Shown: positions 1 to 9,307 of the stretch, piece by piece
How positions within the stretch are numbered: position 1 is the stretch's first letter
Layout of the letters: each line of letters opens with the position of its first letter
Assembly (NCBI GenBank): GCA_937975725.1
Contig: CALJUL010000026.1
Span: 54,754-118,753 of the forward strand
DNA from: an uncultured Pseudoxanthomonas sp.
Lineage (GTDB): Bacteria > Pseudomonadota > Gammaproteobacteria > Xanthomonadales > Xanthomonadaceae
DNA length: 64,000 nucleotides
Direction: 5' to 3'
Made by a program: the position numbers and the translations under genes
The notes under the pieces: model-generated
What the model was told of the DNA's origin: nothing
What the model saw: only the letters and a program-made list of their open reading frames with translations
The model's database searches: none

Positions 1-1163
1 TGGTCGCGCACTCGATGGGCGGCCTGATCTGCCGCGCCTTCCTGCAGAACCCCAAGCTGGACCCGCGCAAGGTCAAGGGCTGCGTGGACAAGCTGTTCAC
101 CTACGCCACGCCGCACAACGGCATCGACGTGGCCGGCGTCAACGTGCCTTCCTGGCTGACGCTGGCCGACATCAGCAACTTCGACCGCGACAAGCGGATG
201 CGCAAGTACCTGGGCCTGGACGACCTGGGCAATGCGCCCAAGGGGCGTGCGGACCTGCTGCCCGAAGCGGCCTTCCCCAGTTCGCGCGTGTTCTGCATGG
301 TAGGCACCAACCGCTCGGACTACGATGCCGCCGCCGGCCTGTCGCGCACCTTCGTCGGCCACGGCAGCGACGGCCTGGTGAAGATCGAGAACGCCACCCT
401 GCAAGGGCTGGACGCACAGAGCAAGCCGGGCGCGGAATGCGCCAAGGCGTTCGCCTACCGCTCGCATTCGGGCTTCTACGGCATCGTCAACAGCGAGGAG
501 GCGTTCCAGAACATGGCGCGCTTCCTGTTCGGCGACGTGCGCGTGGACATCTGGCTGGACGTCGATGACGTCCGGTTGCCGGCGCAGGTGCAGAAGGCGG
601 TGGACGAAGGACGCAAGGTCGATGCGCTGTACCAGGTGGAAGTGCTGGCATCGCCCCGAGGCAAGCTCTGGTACCTGACGCGCAGGGTGGCGGAGGAGGA
701 CTCGGTGGCCTGCATCCGCCACGGCGAATGGAAGAAGAAGCCCTCGCACTACCTCTCGACCATCTTCCTGGCCAACGCCGCGCGGGTGAATCCGCGCCGC
801 GATTCGCTGGCCTACTCGCTGACCCTGGGCGTACGCGTTCCCGACTACGAGATAGAGCGCAAGCTCTGGATCAACGAGCACTACGAGGGTGGCTACCTCT
901 TCAGGAATTCCATCATCCTGGAACTGACCGAACCGAAGGAGCCGGGCAAAGCATGGAAGGTGAAGTACGGCTGGCAGGATGCGGGCGTGTCCTCGGCTGA
1001 CACCGACGCCACCCAAGAGATCACCGCCGGCGCGATCAGCGGCTCCAGCATCGAGATCCCCATCGCGTTCGAAAGCCACACCGTCTCCCCCGACGGCAAG
1101 AAGGTGCCGAGCACGCCGGGTATCAAGGGCAGGCTGAGGTTCGTGATTTCCTCGTGGACCTGA
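1..1163 (+). CDS. Lipase/esterase-like alpha/beta hydrolase, 5'-truncated by the window edge
   Basis: The reading frame is open from base 3 and the first visible residues are V-A-H-S-M-G-G, the nucleophile elbow of alpha/beta hydrolases, with the catalytic serine at codon 12-14. The first in-frame ATG (base 15) lies after this serine, so it is not the true start and the N-terminal core is outside the window. What follows (T-Y-A-T-P-H-N-G and further) fits the PGAP1/lipase-type hydrolases that act on esters. The last 200 residues have no motif I recognise and look like a separate beta-rich domain. The substrate is unknown. About 386 residues are visible, ending in TGA. Confidence 0.7.
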   Translation, partial: VAHSMGGLICRAFLQNPKLDPRKVKGCVDKLFTYATPHNGIDVAGVNVPSWLTLADISNFDRDKRMRKYLGLDDLGNAPKGRADLLPEAAFPSSRVFCMVGTNRSDYDAAAGLSRTFVGHGSDGLVKIENATLQGLDAQSKPGAECAKAFAYRSHSGFYGIVNSEEAFQNMARFLFGDVRVDIWLDVDDVRLPAQVQKAVDEGRKVDALYQVEVLASPRGKLWYLTRRVAEEDSVACIRHGEWKKKPSHYLSTIFLANAARVNPRRDSLAYSLTLGVRVPDYEIERKLWINEHYEGGYLFRNSIILELTEPKEPGKAWKVKYGWQDAGVSSADTDATQEITAGAISGSSIEIPIAFESHTVSPDGKKVPSTPGIKGRLRFVISSWT

Positions 1164-1946
1164 CGGGGAACCGGCAGGCCGTGGATCATCGGCCGGAAGC
1201 GGATTCCGGGATCGGGAGCAGCCAATCCAGGGTGGAGGGGACCGTCGCGAGGCGATGGGGCGCGCGCGGACGCCGCAGGACGGGGCTGCATGGACGTCGC
1301 CTGCGATGGTGGGGTAGACGCTGCATGCGGGCGTGCGCTGGCGTGCCCGGTAAGGGTGCGGTGGCCTTATCTGTGGCGTTGTCGCGAATGCAAATTGTCG
1401 ATGCTGCTGTGTGGATGATCAAAATATGCACGCACCGTTCGCATCCTCTTTATCCCGCGCATGGGAACCTTGCCGTGGAAGGCGGCAGGCGCCGGTTGCC
1501 GCCGCCTTGAAGCGTGGCCGCCGGCTTCCTTGTTCACCCTGGCGGCGCCCTGCGCGGCGTGCATCCCGGCGCATGCACCGGCCCGCATTTGACATCCCGT
1601 TCGCACGCTTCGCGCTAGAACAGCATGGCCCGGCCCGCTTGAGCGCACGCCCTGCGGGCCGCGGCGTTACCGATGGCCGGAAAGGAAACGCGATGCCCGA
1701 AGGACGCGATGTACAAAGGCGACGCGCCTGCGCGCCCGATATGCCTGTTCGGTTCCGTGCCGGCGATATGGGCGATATGCGTTCCTTCTCTTCCCCCTCT
1801 GCATGGACGTGCAACGGTGCGCGGCTGCGAAAAAGCGGGGGCAACCCGGGTGCATGGATTCCTCATCGCTCGATGGCCGGCCGCAGGGCAGGGTGCTGCC
1901 GCCGTAGCCGGCCGATGCGCCTGCGGTCCGTACCGGGAGTAGCCCG
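1164..1946. other. Long intergenic stretch without a recognised gene
   Basis: About 780 bases separate the lipase-like gene from the MscS gene. Open frames exist on both strands (for example 1411-1950 on plus), but their translations are Arg/Pro/Ala-rich, as expected from random GC-rich sequence, and match no family I know. A locally AT-richer patch lies at 1390-1430 and could carry a promoter, but no clear -35/-10 pair is visible. I see no tRNA, repeat or terminator here. Confidence 0.5.
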
Positions 1947-3839
1947 GTGAATCGCACCGATCTGCCCGTCGCGATCGGCGCGGCGCAGCCGTCGATCCCG
2001 CGCGTGCCGGACGACGACCTGGCCGTGCGCAATGGCTGGCGGCAGCTCGCCGACGCGACGGCCGACCTGCCGGCATCGTTCGCCGACATTCTCAAGGCCT
2101 GGGGCGACGCGCTGGAGCGTAGCGCGGCGCACTGGCCTTCGCTGTGCGCCGCGTTGCTGGTGGCCGTGGCGCTGATGGCGGCGGCGTCGGGATGGGCCGG
2201 GCCGGCCTTCCGGCGCTTCGCGCAACGCCGCTGGGCCGGGCAGGCGCTGCGCCATTCGATGCCCGGGATCGTCGGCGTCGGCGTGCAGACGCTGGCCGCG
2301 TGGCTGGCGATGTCCTTGCTGTTCCAGGTGTTCGCCTGGGCGGCGCGGCCGGACCCGGTCGTCCTGGCGAGCGCGCGTGCCGTGCTGATCGTGGTGGTCC
2401 TGGCCATCCTGGTGACGGCGCTGGGTCGCGGCCTGCTGCGGTTGTGGAGTGCGCGCCATCCGACGCTGTTCGATCCCGAGCCGCTGCGCCCCGTGCCCTA
2501 CTTGTGCGCGGGCGCGCTGGCGTTCGTCGCGCTGGTGGACCACCACGCGCTGCTGGCCGGCCGCACGGCCGAGCCGACGCCGCTTTCCGCATTGGCCGCC
2601 AGCGTCTGCCTGCTCGCCGTCATGGGAGTGGCGCTGCTGCGCGTGGCGGCCGCGCTGCGCGATTCCGCGCCGCAGGACGTGCAGGAGCAGCGCCGGCTGC
2701 ACCTGGCACGCGGCCTGCTGACCCTGGGCTGGATGCTCGCGGCCGCGACCGTGGCCTGCGTGCTGGCCGGTCACCTGGCGCTGGCCGCGTTCCTGATGAA
2801 GCAGGCGGCGTGGAGCGCGCTGGTGCTGGCGCTGCTGTACCTGTGCGGCAGGGTCATCCGCGATGCGACGGACCTGGTGGTCGAACAGCGCCAGCGGTTG
2901 CTGCTCGGGTCGCGGCGCCTGGGCATCAGCACGCGGCGGCTCCAGCAGGCGGTGATCGTGGCCGGCGGCGCGGGCGTGCTGGCGCTGGCCTGCCTGGCGG
3001 TGATGCTGATCACCGCGCCCTACGGCCTGGGTCCCGCGGACGTGCTGGGGCGGGTGTTCGACAGCGGCGGCAGGTTGCGCGTAGGCGACCTGAGCTTCAG
3101 TCCCTGGCAGATCGTCCGCGCGATCCTGGTGCTGGGCGTGGTGGTCCTGCTGGGGCGGCTGCTGGCCCGCTGGCTGGCCTGCCGGCTGCTGCCGACCACG
3201 CGCCTGGACAGCAGCGTGCAGGCGTCGCTGACAACGCTGGTGAGCTACGCCGGCGTGGTGCTCGGCATCGGCCTGGGGCTGGCCGCGCTGGGGGTGGAGC
3301 CCAACCGCATCACCTGGGTGGTCAGCGCGCTGACGGTAGGCATCGGCTTCGGCCTGCAGGCCATCGTGCAGAACTTCATTTCCGGGCTGATCCTGCTGGT
3401 GGAGCGGCCGGTGAAGGTGGGCGACTGGGTGGTGGTGGGCGACGCCGAGGGCGACGTGCGCCGCATCAACGTGCGCGCCACCGAGATCGCGCTGCCGGAC
3501 CGCACCACCGTGCTGGTGCCCAACTCGGAACTGATCACCAAGGTGGTGCGCAACCGCACCTTCGCCGCCGGCGACGGACTGGTGAAGATCGTGGTGCCGG
3601 TGTCCGCCACCGCCGATGTGGAGCGGGTGACCGGCATCGCCCGCACGGTCGCGCAGGGCCACCGCGAACTGAAGTCCGCGCCCGCGCCGCTGGTGCAGGT
3701 GGAGGACGTCAAGGACAACAAGATATGGCTGGGCGTTTCCGGCTACGTGGACGGCCCGCGCCAGGTCAACCGCATCCGCGCCGAACTGCTGTACGCCCTG
3801 CTGCGACGCTTGCAGGCGGAGGGCATTCCGCTGACCTAG
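1947..3839 (+). CDS. Mechanosensitive ion channel, MscS family (large multi-TM form)
   Basis: Protein of 630 residues. It should open a pore in the inner membrane under tension to release solutes during hypo-osmotic shock. The first 430 residues contain many hydrophobic segments, more than the three helices of a minimal MscS, so this is one of the larger MscK-like forms. The MscS signature lies at about residues 460-500: the glycine/alanine-rich pore helix containing G-I-G-F-G-L-Q, then N-F-I-S-G and E-R-P-V-K-V-G-D-W-V, followed by the soluble beta domain. The start is GTG, chosen because GGGAG lies eight bases upstream. The gene runs convergently into the debranching-enzyme gene with only eight bases between the stops. 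The neighbouring trehalose genes also serve osmotic stress, but co-regulation is inference. Confidence 0.9.
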   Translation: MNRTDLPVAIGAAQPSIPRVPDDDLAVRNGWRQLADATADLPASFADILKAWGDALERSAAHWPSLCAALLVAVALMAAASGWAGPAFRRFAQRRWAGQALRHSMPGIVGVGVQTLAAWLAMSLLFQVFAWAARPDPVVLASARAVLIVVVLAILVTALGRGLLRLWSARHPTLFDPEPLRPVPYLCAGALAFVALVDHHALLAGRTAEPTPLSALAASVCLLAVMGVALLRVAAALRDSAPQDVQEQRRLHLARGLLTLGWMLAAATVACVLAGHLALAAFLMKQAAWSALVLALLYLCGRVIRDATDLVVEQRQRLLLGSRRLGISTRRLQQAVIVAGGAGVLALACLAVMLITAPYGLGPADVLGRVFDSGGRLRVGDLSFSPWQIVRAILVLGVVVLLGRLLARWLACRLLPTTRLDSSVQASLTTLVSYAGVVLGIGLGLAALGVEPNRITWVVSALTVGIGFGLQAIVQNFISGLILLVERPVKVGDWVVVGDAEGDVRRINVRATEIALPDRTTVLVPNSELITKVVRNRTFAAGDGLVKIVVPVSATADVERVTGIARTVAQGHRELKSAPAPLVQVEDVKDNKIWLGVSGYVDGPRQVNRIRAELLYALLRRLQAEGIPLT

Positions 3840-3847
3840 CGCGGGCG

Positions 3848-5959
3848 TCAGTTGCGCATCTGCAACGAGACGCGGCCCTCGGCGTCGCCTTCGATGAACG
3901 CGGTCACCCGCGTGTCCATGCTGCGGAAGGCCAGGTCCACGCGCTGGCCGCCCACTGTCAGGTCGTGGATAGTGACGTCCTGGATGCCGAACGGGAGTTC
4001 GGCGCGCTGGACGTGGATGGTGCGGTGGGTGTCGTCCACGTCGATGCCCAGGCAGGCTTGCAGCAGCATGAAGGCCGAGCCTGCCGCCCACGCCTGCGGC
4101 AGGCAGGCCACCGGATAGGCCACCGGCGGCGCGCCCTGCGCGCGCGCGAAGCCGCAGAACAACTCCGGCATGCGCATGTCGAAATGCACCGCCGCCTCGA
4201 ACGCGCCGCGCAGCAGCCGCGTCGCCGCCCCGCGCACGCCGTAGCGCGCCAGGCCGCTGGCGCACATCGCCGAATCGTGCGGCCAGACCGACCCGTTGTG
4301 GTAGGCGATGGGATTGAAGCGCGCTTCGCCGCGCGCGACCGTGCGGATGCCCCAGCCGGTGAAGAACGCCGGCGACATGAGCTGCTCTGCTACCGCCAGG
4401 CCGCGCTCGGGCGCGGGCAGGCCCACGTGCAGCAGGTGCCCGGCGTTGCTGGCGCGCACCGCGCACAGCGCACCTTCGCCGTCCAGCGCCATGCCGTAGT
4501 AGGCTTGCTCGGGCATCCAGAACAGGCGCTCGACGGCGGCCCGCAACTCGCCGGCGCGGCGTTGCCAGTGCGAGGCCGCATGCGAGTCCCAGCGCTCCCC
4601 CAGTTCGGCCATGGTCATCAGCGCGGCGTAGGCGTAGCCCTGCACCTCGACCAGGGCGATCGGCCCTTCGGCCAGTCGCCCGTCGGCGTGGAAGACCGAA
4701 TCGCCGCTGTCCTTCCATCCCTGGTTCGCCAGCCCGCGGTCGCTCGCGCGCGCATACACCAGCAGGCCGCGCGGGTCGCCGTCGCAGACGCGCTCGATCC
4801 ACTCCATGGCCGCCAGCAGCGCCGGCCACAGTGCCTGCACGGTCTCCAGGTCGCCGGTGCGCCGCAGGTAGGCGCCGGCCAGCGCGATGAACAGCGGCGT
4901 CGTGTCCACGCCGCCGTAGTACAGGCCGAACGGCAGTTCCTTCAGCGTCGACATCTCGCCCTTGCGCGTCTCGTGCATGATCTTGCCGGGCGAAGCGTCC
5001 AGGAACGGCGATTCCTCCTTGGCCTGGTGCTCGGCCAGGAAGCCCAGCACGCCCTTCGCCAGCGCCGGGTCCAGCCACAGCGTCTGCATCGCCGTGATCA
5101 CCGCGTCGCGCCCGAACGGCGTGGAGAACCAGGGAATGCCGGCATAGGGATAAGGGCCGGTCTCCAGGTCGCTGGTCAGCAGCGCCAGATCCGAGCGCGA
5201 GCGTCGCATCCACTGGTCGAACAGCGGGCCGCTGCTGCTCACGCGCGCGCCGCGCCGCTGGCGCCGGCGCATGTTGCGGCGGGCGGTCGAGGCTTCCTCG
5301 CGGTAGCGCTCGCGCGAAGGTGCGGCCTCGTGGGCCACGCCGATCTCGGTGTACAGCTCCTCCACGCCGCCCGGCGGCAGCATCAGCACGATCTCCAGTT
5401 CGCCCGGCGCGAGCGCGGCCGGCGGATGCGAGAACAGGATCGACGACACCCGCGCCACGCCGTCCAGACCTTCGTAACGGAATGCGTAGCCCCACTCGTC
5501 GCTCTCCGGCCCCAGCAGCCGGCCGCGCGCCGGCCGCCGGCTGCCCCGCACTTCGAACATGTCCACGAAGTCGGCGGCCAGCCGGAAGCGCAGCGGCAGC
5601 CGCGTGGCCCGGTCCCCGTAGTTGGTGCAGGCGATGCGCTCGAACATGCGCTCGCGGCGCAGGAAGCGGCTGCGGGCGATGTGGATAAGCCCTTCCGGCG
5701 CGCCCATCTCGTCGATGGCCGACAACGTGCGGTTGGTCAGGTGGGCGACGAACTGCACGTTGTCCTGGGTGACGGCCGAACTCAGCAGCGCCGGCTCCAG
5801 GTCGCCCAGCAGCATCTCGTAGCGCGACACGATGCGCGTGTCGTGGATGAAGAAGCCCTCGCTTGGCGCCACGATGTTGCCGAGGCTGTTGGCGACCAGG
5901 ATGCTGTCGCCGTCCTTCAGCACGTGGCGCGTCAGCGGCGCGGTGTCGTTGTTCTCCAT
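3848..5959 (-). CDS. Glycogen-debranching-enzyme-like glycosidase (amylo-alpha-1,6-glucosidase family)
   Basis: Protein of 703 residues. The N-terminal 200 residues match the small beta domain found at the head of bacterial debranching-like enzymes (G-F-F-I-H-D-T-R-I-V-S-R-Y near residue 35). From about residue 240 follows an (alpha/alpha)6 barrel of the amylo-alpha-1,6-glucosidase type, with landmarks such as I-P-W-F-S-T-P-F-G-R-D-A and N-G-S-V-W-P-H-D. No signal peptide is visible, so it is probably cytoplasmic. It is the last gene of a minus-strand cluster (otsB, otsA, glycosyltransferase, this gene) and starts four bases after the glycosyltransferase stop. The likely substrate is an alpha-glucan or a glycan made by the neighbouring transferase; the exact bond cleaved cannot be read from the sequence. 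Confidence 0.82.
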   Translation of the reverse strand: MENNDTAPLTRHVLKDGDSILVANSLGNIVAPSEGFFIHDTRIVSRYEMLLGDLEPALLSSAVTQDNVQFVAHLTNRTLSAIDEMGAPEGLIHIARSRFLRRERMFERIACTNYGDRATRLPLRFRLAADFVDMFEVRGSRRPARGRLLGPESDEWGYAFRYEGLDGVARVSSILFSHPPAALAPGELEIVLMLPPGGVEELYTEIGVAHEAAPSRERYREEASTARRNMRRRQRRGARVSSSGPLFDQWMRRSRSDLALLTSDLETGPYPYAGIPWFSTPFGRDAVITAMQTLWLDPALAKGVLGFLAEHQAKEESPFLDASPGKIMHETRKGEMSTLKELPFGLYYGGVDTTPLFIALAGAYLRRTGDLETVQALWPALLAAMEWIERVCDGDPRGLLVYARASDRGLANQGWKDSGDSVFHADGRLAEGPIALVEVQGYAYAALMTMAELGERWDSHAASHWQRRAGELRAAVERLFWMPEQAYYGMALDGEGALCAVRASNAGHLLHVGLPAPERGLAVAEQLMSPAFFTGWGIRTVARGEARFNPIAYHNGSVWPHDSAMCASGLARYGVRGAATRLLRGAFEAAVHFDMRMPELFCGFARAQGAPPVAYPVACLPQAWAAGSAFMLLQACLGIDVDDTHRTIHVQRAELPFGIQDVTIHDLTVGGQRVDLAFRSMDTRVTAFIEGDAEGRVSLQMRN

Positions 5960-5963
5960 CCGC

Positions 5964-7019
5964 TCACGCCTTCATGCGACGGGGAGCGCCCTCCACCATC
6001 TCGGCGTAGAGGGCTTCGTAGTCGGCGGCCATGCGTTCGGCGTCGAAGCGCGCCTCGAAGCGCCGGCGGACCGCGGCGCGGTCGAGCCGGCGCGCGCGCG
6101 CGACCGCGTCCACCGCTTCGCCGACGTTTTCCACCACGAAGCCGGTGACGCCCTCGTCCACCACCTCCGGCACCGAGCCCTCGCGCCAGGCGATCACCGG
6201 CGTGCCGCAGGCCATCGCTTCGATCATCACCAGCCCGAAGGGCTCGGGCCAGTCGATCGGGAACAACAGCGCGGCCGCGTTGCCGAGGAAACCGGGCTTG
6301 CCCGCATCGTCGATCTCGCCGACGAACTCCACGTCGCCGCCCGCGGCCAACGGCTCGATGCATTCGTGGAAATAGCGCTTGTCGGCTTCGCCCACCTTGG
6401 CCGCGATCTTCAGCGGCAGGCCCGCGCGCCGTGCGATCTCGATGGCGCGGTCCGGGCGTTTCTCTGGCGAGATGCGGCCCAGGAAGGCCAGGTAGTCGCC
6501 GCCGGCGCGCACCGGCGGTGGCCGCAGCAGCGACGCCGGCATGCCGTGCGGGATGGTGCGCCACCAGTTGGCCCACGGCATGGGCCGGCGCTGGTGGTCG
6601 GAGATGGAGACCAGCGGGAACATCGACCAGCGGCGGTACGCCTGCGCCAGGTCCTGCTTGTCCTGCCGGCCGTGCAGAGTGAAGACGCACTTGCCGGCCA
6701 CGTCGCGGAAGATCGGCAGGGGCAGCAGGTCGATGTGGAAATGCAATACGTCGAATTCGTCCGCGCGCTCGCGGATGCGGTCCAGCATCGACAGGTGCGC
6801 CGCCAGCATGGATTTCAGCGGCGCCGGGTCCAGGCGGACGGCCACGTCGCGGAAGCTGGTCAGGTTGGCCGAGGTGACCGAATCGCCGCTGGCGAACAGG
6901 GTCACGTGGTGCCCGCGCCGCACCAGCGATTCGGTCAGCCAGGACACCACCCGCTCGGTGCCGCCGTACAGCTTCGGCGGCACGGATTCGGCCAGCGGCG
7001 CGATCTGCGCGATCCTCAT
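5964..7019 (-). CDS. Glycosyltransferase family 4 (GT-B fold)
   Basis: Protein of 351 residues. It would transfer a sugar from a nucleotide donor to an unknown acceptor in the cytoplasm. The N-terminus I-A-Q-I-A-P-L and Y-G-G-T-E-R are typical of the acceptor domain. The donor domain has F-L-G-R-I-S-P-E-K-R-P and the E-x7-E region E-P-F-G-L-V-M-I-E-A-M-A-C-G-T. I chose the ATG at 7019 because its ATGA overlaps the otsA stop codon by four bases, implying translational coupling; a longer open frame upstream is the shadow of otsA. Its position between trehalose synthesis and a debranching-type glycosidase suggests a role in storage or protective glycan metabolism, but the product is not known. 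Confidence 0.87.
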   Translation of the reverse strand: MRIAQIAPLAESVPPKLYGGTERVVSWLTESLVRRGHHVTLFASGDSVTSANLTSFRDVAVRLDPAPLKSMLAAHLSMLDRIRERADEFDVLHFHIDLLPLPIFRDVAGKCVFTLHGRQDKQDLAQAYRRWSMFPLVSISDHQRRPMPWANWWRTIPHGMPASLLRPPPVRAGGDYLAFLGRISPEKRPDRAIEIARRAGLPLKIAAKVGEADKRYFHECIEPLAAGGDVEFVGEIDDAGKPGFLGNAAALLFPIDWPEPFGLVMIEAMACGTPVIAWREGSVPEVVDEGVTGFVVENVGEAVDAVARARRLDRAAVRRRFEARFDAERMAADYEALYAEMVEGAPRRMKA

Positions 7020-8407
7020 GGCGCGCCTCCCTCGACCAACGGGATCGCCGGGCGCGGCGGCCGCTCCGTGCCGTCGCCGTCGCCGCCTTCGTCCTGCAGG
7101 CGCGCCAGGAAGCCGCGCGACCACGCATCGATGCCGTTGCGGCGTATCGTCGCCATCATCGCGTGCCAGCGCTCGCGTCGTTCCGCGCGCGGCATCGCCA
7201 GCGCCGTGCCGATGGCGTCGGCGGCCTGATCGACGTCGTGCGGATTGACCAGCAAGGCCTCGCGCAGTTCGTGCGCTGCGCCGGCGAAGCGCGATAGCAC
7301 CAGCACGCCGGGATCGGCGGGCTCCTGCGCCGCCACGTATTCCTTCGCCACCAGGTTCATGCCGTCGCGCAGTGGCGTCACCAGGGCCAGGTCCGCGGTG
7401 CGGTAGAAGCCGGCCAGCACGGTGTGCGGATAGCAATGGTTGACGTAGCGCAGCGGCGTCCAGTCCGGGCGCGCGTGCAGGCCGTTGATGTGGCCGGCCA
7501 GGCGTTCTAGTTCCTGCCGCAGCGTCTGGTATTCCGGCACTTCGCCGCGCGAGGGCGGGGCGATCTGCAGGTAGGTCACCGGGTCGTGCCCGCCGTCGTC
7601 CCGCTCCAGATGGCGGGCGAACGCACGGAAGCGCTCCGGCAGGCCCTTGGAATAGTCGAGCCGGTCCACGCCGATGGCCAGGCGCCGCCCCGACAGGCTG
7701 TGGTGCAGGGCCAGCGCCGCTTCGCGCGCGGGCGCCGCGGTTGCGTCGCGCGCCACCGCGTCGGCGTCGATGCCGATGGGGAAGGCCGCGATGGCGCAGC
7801 GGCCGGCGGGAACCTGGAACTGGGCGAAGTGGCGCCGCAGGTTGTCGGCGTCGGCCGGCGTCTGCACGCCGACCAGATCGTAGTCGGCCAGCCGGGACAG
7901 CAGGTCACGATGCTCCGGCAGCATGCACAGCGCGTCCCACGACGGCATCGGGATATGCAGGAAGAAGCCGATGCGCTGGCGCACGCCGCGCTCGCGCAGC
8001 GCACGCGCCAGCGGGATCAGGTGGTAGTCGTGTACCCACAGCACGTCGTCGCCACGCAGTTCCCGCGCCAGCGCGTCGGCGAAGCGCGCGTTCACCGCAA
8101 GATAGCCTTCGTAGGCTTCGCGGTCGAAGTGGACCAGGTCGCTGCGGTAGTGCAGCAGCGGCCACAGCGCGCGGTTGGCGAACCGGTGGTAGTAGGCGTC
8201 GAACTCGGCCTCCGGCAGGTCCAGCGTGCAGAAGCGGATGCCGTCGCCGATCTGCGTCTGCGGCGGTCCGTCGCCGAAGCCGCCGCTCCAGCCGAACCAG
8301 ACGCCGCGCCGCTGCCGCAGCAGCCCCTGCAGGGCCACCGCCAGGCCGCCGGCGCGCACGTCGCCGGGCGTGGCGACACGGTTCGACACCACCAACAACC
8401 TACCCAT
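7016..8407 (-). CDS. otsA: Alpha,alpha-trehalose-phosphate synthase (UDP-forming)
   Basis: Protein of 463 residues, the normal length for bacterial OtsA. It joins UDP-glucose and glucose 6-phosphate to make trehalose 6-phosphate. Visible GT20 signatures are L-L-V-V-S-N-R at the N-terminus, [20 protein letters not shown] and [11 protein letters not shown]. The ATG at 8407 overlaps the end of otsB by eight bases and its stop overlaps the glycosyltransferase start by four, so the three genes are one translationally coupled unit. Together with OtsB it makes trehalose, a compatible solute used against osmotic and desiccation stress. Confidence 0.96.
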   Translation of the reverse strand: MGRLLVVSNRVATPGDVRAGGLAVALQGLLRQRRGVWFGWSGGFGDGPPQTQIGDGIRFCTLDLPEAEFDAYYHRFANRALWPLLHYRSDLVHFDREAYEGYLAVNARFADALARELRGDDVLWVHDYHLIPLARALRERGVRQRIGFFLHIPMPSWDALCMLPEHRDLLSRLADYDLVGVQTPADADNLRRHFAQFQVPAGRCAIAAFPIGIDADAVARDATAAPAREAALALHHSLSGRRLAIGVDRLDYSKGLPERFRAFARHLERDDGGHDPVTYLQIAPPSRGEVPEYQTLRQELERLAGHINGLHARPDWTPLRYVNHCYPHTVLAGFYRTADLALVTPLRDGMNLVAKEYVAAQEPADPGVLVLSRFAGAAHELREALLVNPHDVDQAADAIGTALAMPRAERRERWHAMMATIRRNGIDAWSRGFLARLQDEGGDGDGTERPPRPAIPLVEGGAP

Positions 8408-9167
8408 GCCTTGCCTCCTCGTAACCGATGTGCGCGCCGGCCAGCCAATCCAGCACCGCCGCCGGACCGCGCAGCGCGTAGCGCGCCGCACTGGCCCGCG
8501 CCGTCGCGCCGACGCGCACGCTGATGCCTCCCATGTCGTTGACGGCGACGAAGCCCGGTTCGTCGGCGGGATCGTCGCCGGCGAACACCGGCACGCGCCC
8601 GCGGAACGGCGGCAACCGCATGAAGCGCCGGATCGCGGCGCCCTTGTCCATGCCGTCCGGGCGGATCTCGATGCCGTGCGGGCCGGGATGGAGCCGGTGC
8701 GTGGGCACCCTGCCGGCGATCTCGTGCGCGAGCGCGGTGAACGCCGGGGCTGCCGCGGGCGCCGCACGCCAGTGCAGATACAGGCAGGCGCCGTGCGCTT
8801 CGACCGTCGCGCCGGGATGGACACTCTCTATCGTCCGTGCGCGAGCGATCCATTCCTGCGGCACCGTCGGCACCGGCGCGACCTTTCCGTCGCCGGGCCG
8901 CCATTCCAGCCCGTGCAGACCGGCCACGTGGCGCGGGCGCGCGGGATGGAACAGCGCATCCAGCGACACGATGCTGCGCCCACTGACCAATGCAATCGCG
9001 CCTTGCAGCGCATCGTCCAGGGTCGCCAGCAGCGGTGCGACGCGCGCGTCGAGCACTACGTCCTGCGGGCGCGCGACGTGATGCGTCAGCGTGCCATCTA
9101 CATCGAGGAACAAGGCCCAGCGCGATTCGGGAAGAGGGGGAGTTCGGTCGCCGTCATCACCATCCAT
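8400..9167 (-). CDS. otsB: Trehalose-6-phosphate phosphatase
   Basis: Protein of 255 residues of the HAD superfamily. It removes phosphate from trehalose 6-phosphate, completing trehalose synthesis. Motif I is D-V-D-G-T-L with the nucleophile Asp22 and acid/base Asp24; motif II is the serine of V-S-G-R-S; motif IV is F-A-G-D-D-P-A-D-E. It is the first gene of the minus-strand cluster, overlapping otsA by eight bases. The 140-base gap between its start and the divergent kinase-like gene must hold the operon promoter, but I could not pick a convincing -35/-10 pair. Confidence 0.95.
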   Translation of the reverse strand: MDGDDGDRTPPLPESRWALFLDVDGTLTHHVARPQDVVLDARVAPLLATLDDALQGAIALVSGRSIVSLDALFHPARPRHVAGLHGLEWRPGDGKVAPVPTVPQEWIARARTIESVHPGATVEAHGACLYLHWRAAPAAAPAFTALAHEIAGRVPTHRLHPGPHGIEIRPDGMDKGAAIRRFMRLPPFRGRVPVFAGDDPADEPGFVAVNDMGGISVRVGATARASAARYALRGPAAVLDWLAGAHIGYEEARHG

Positions 9168-9307
9168 GCGGCCACGATACGGGCCGCGATGTGATGCGGG
9201 CGTGCAAGCACTGTCCGCCGGCTGAAGAAGCGCTACGCGCCGCGGGGTTCACCACAACGTCACGGCCCGGATGCGAAACACTCCGTGCATTCACGACGGG
9301 ACGCGCC

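Noticed and set aside
1411..1950. Plus-strand open frame of 179 codons before the MscS gene
   Set aside because: The composition is random (Arg, Pro, Ala), there is no family and no ribosome binding site, and competing frames are open on the other strand.
1863..6148. Very long open frames opposite or out of frame with the MscS and debranching-enzyme genes, on both strands
   Set aside because: Their translations are Arg/Ala/Gly-rich without any domain, while the opposite frames encode clear MscS and glycosidase proteins. This is the usual effect of few stop codons in GC-rich coding DNA.
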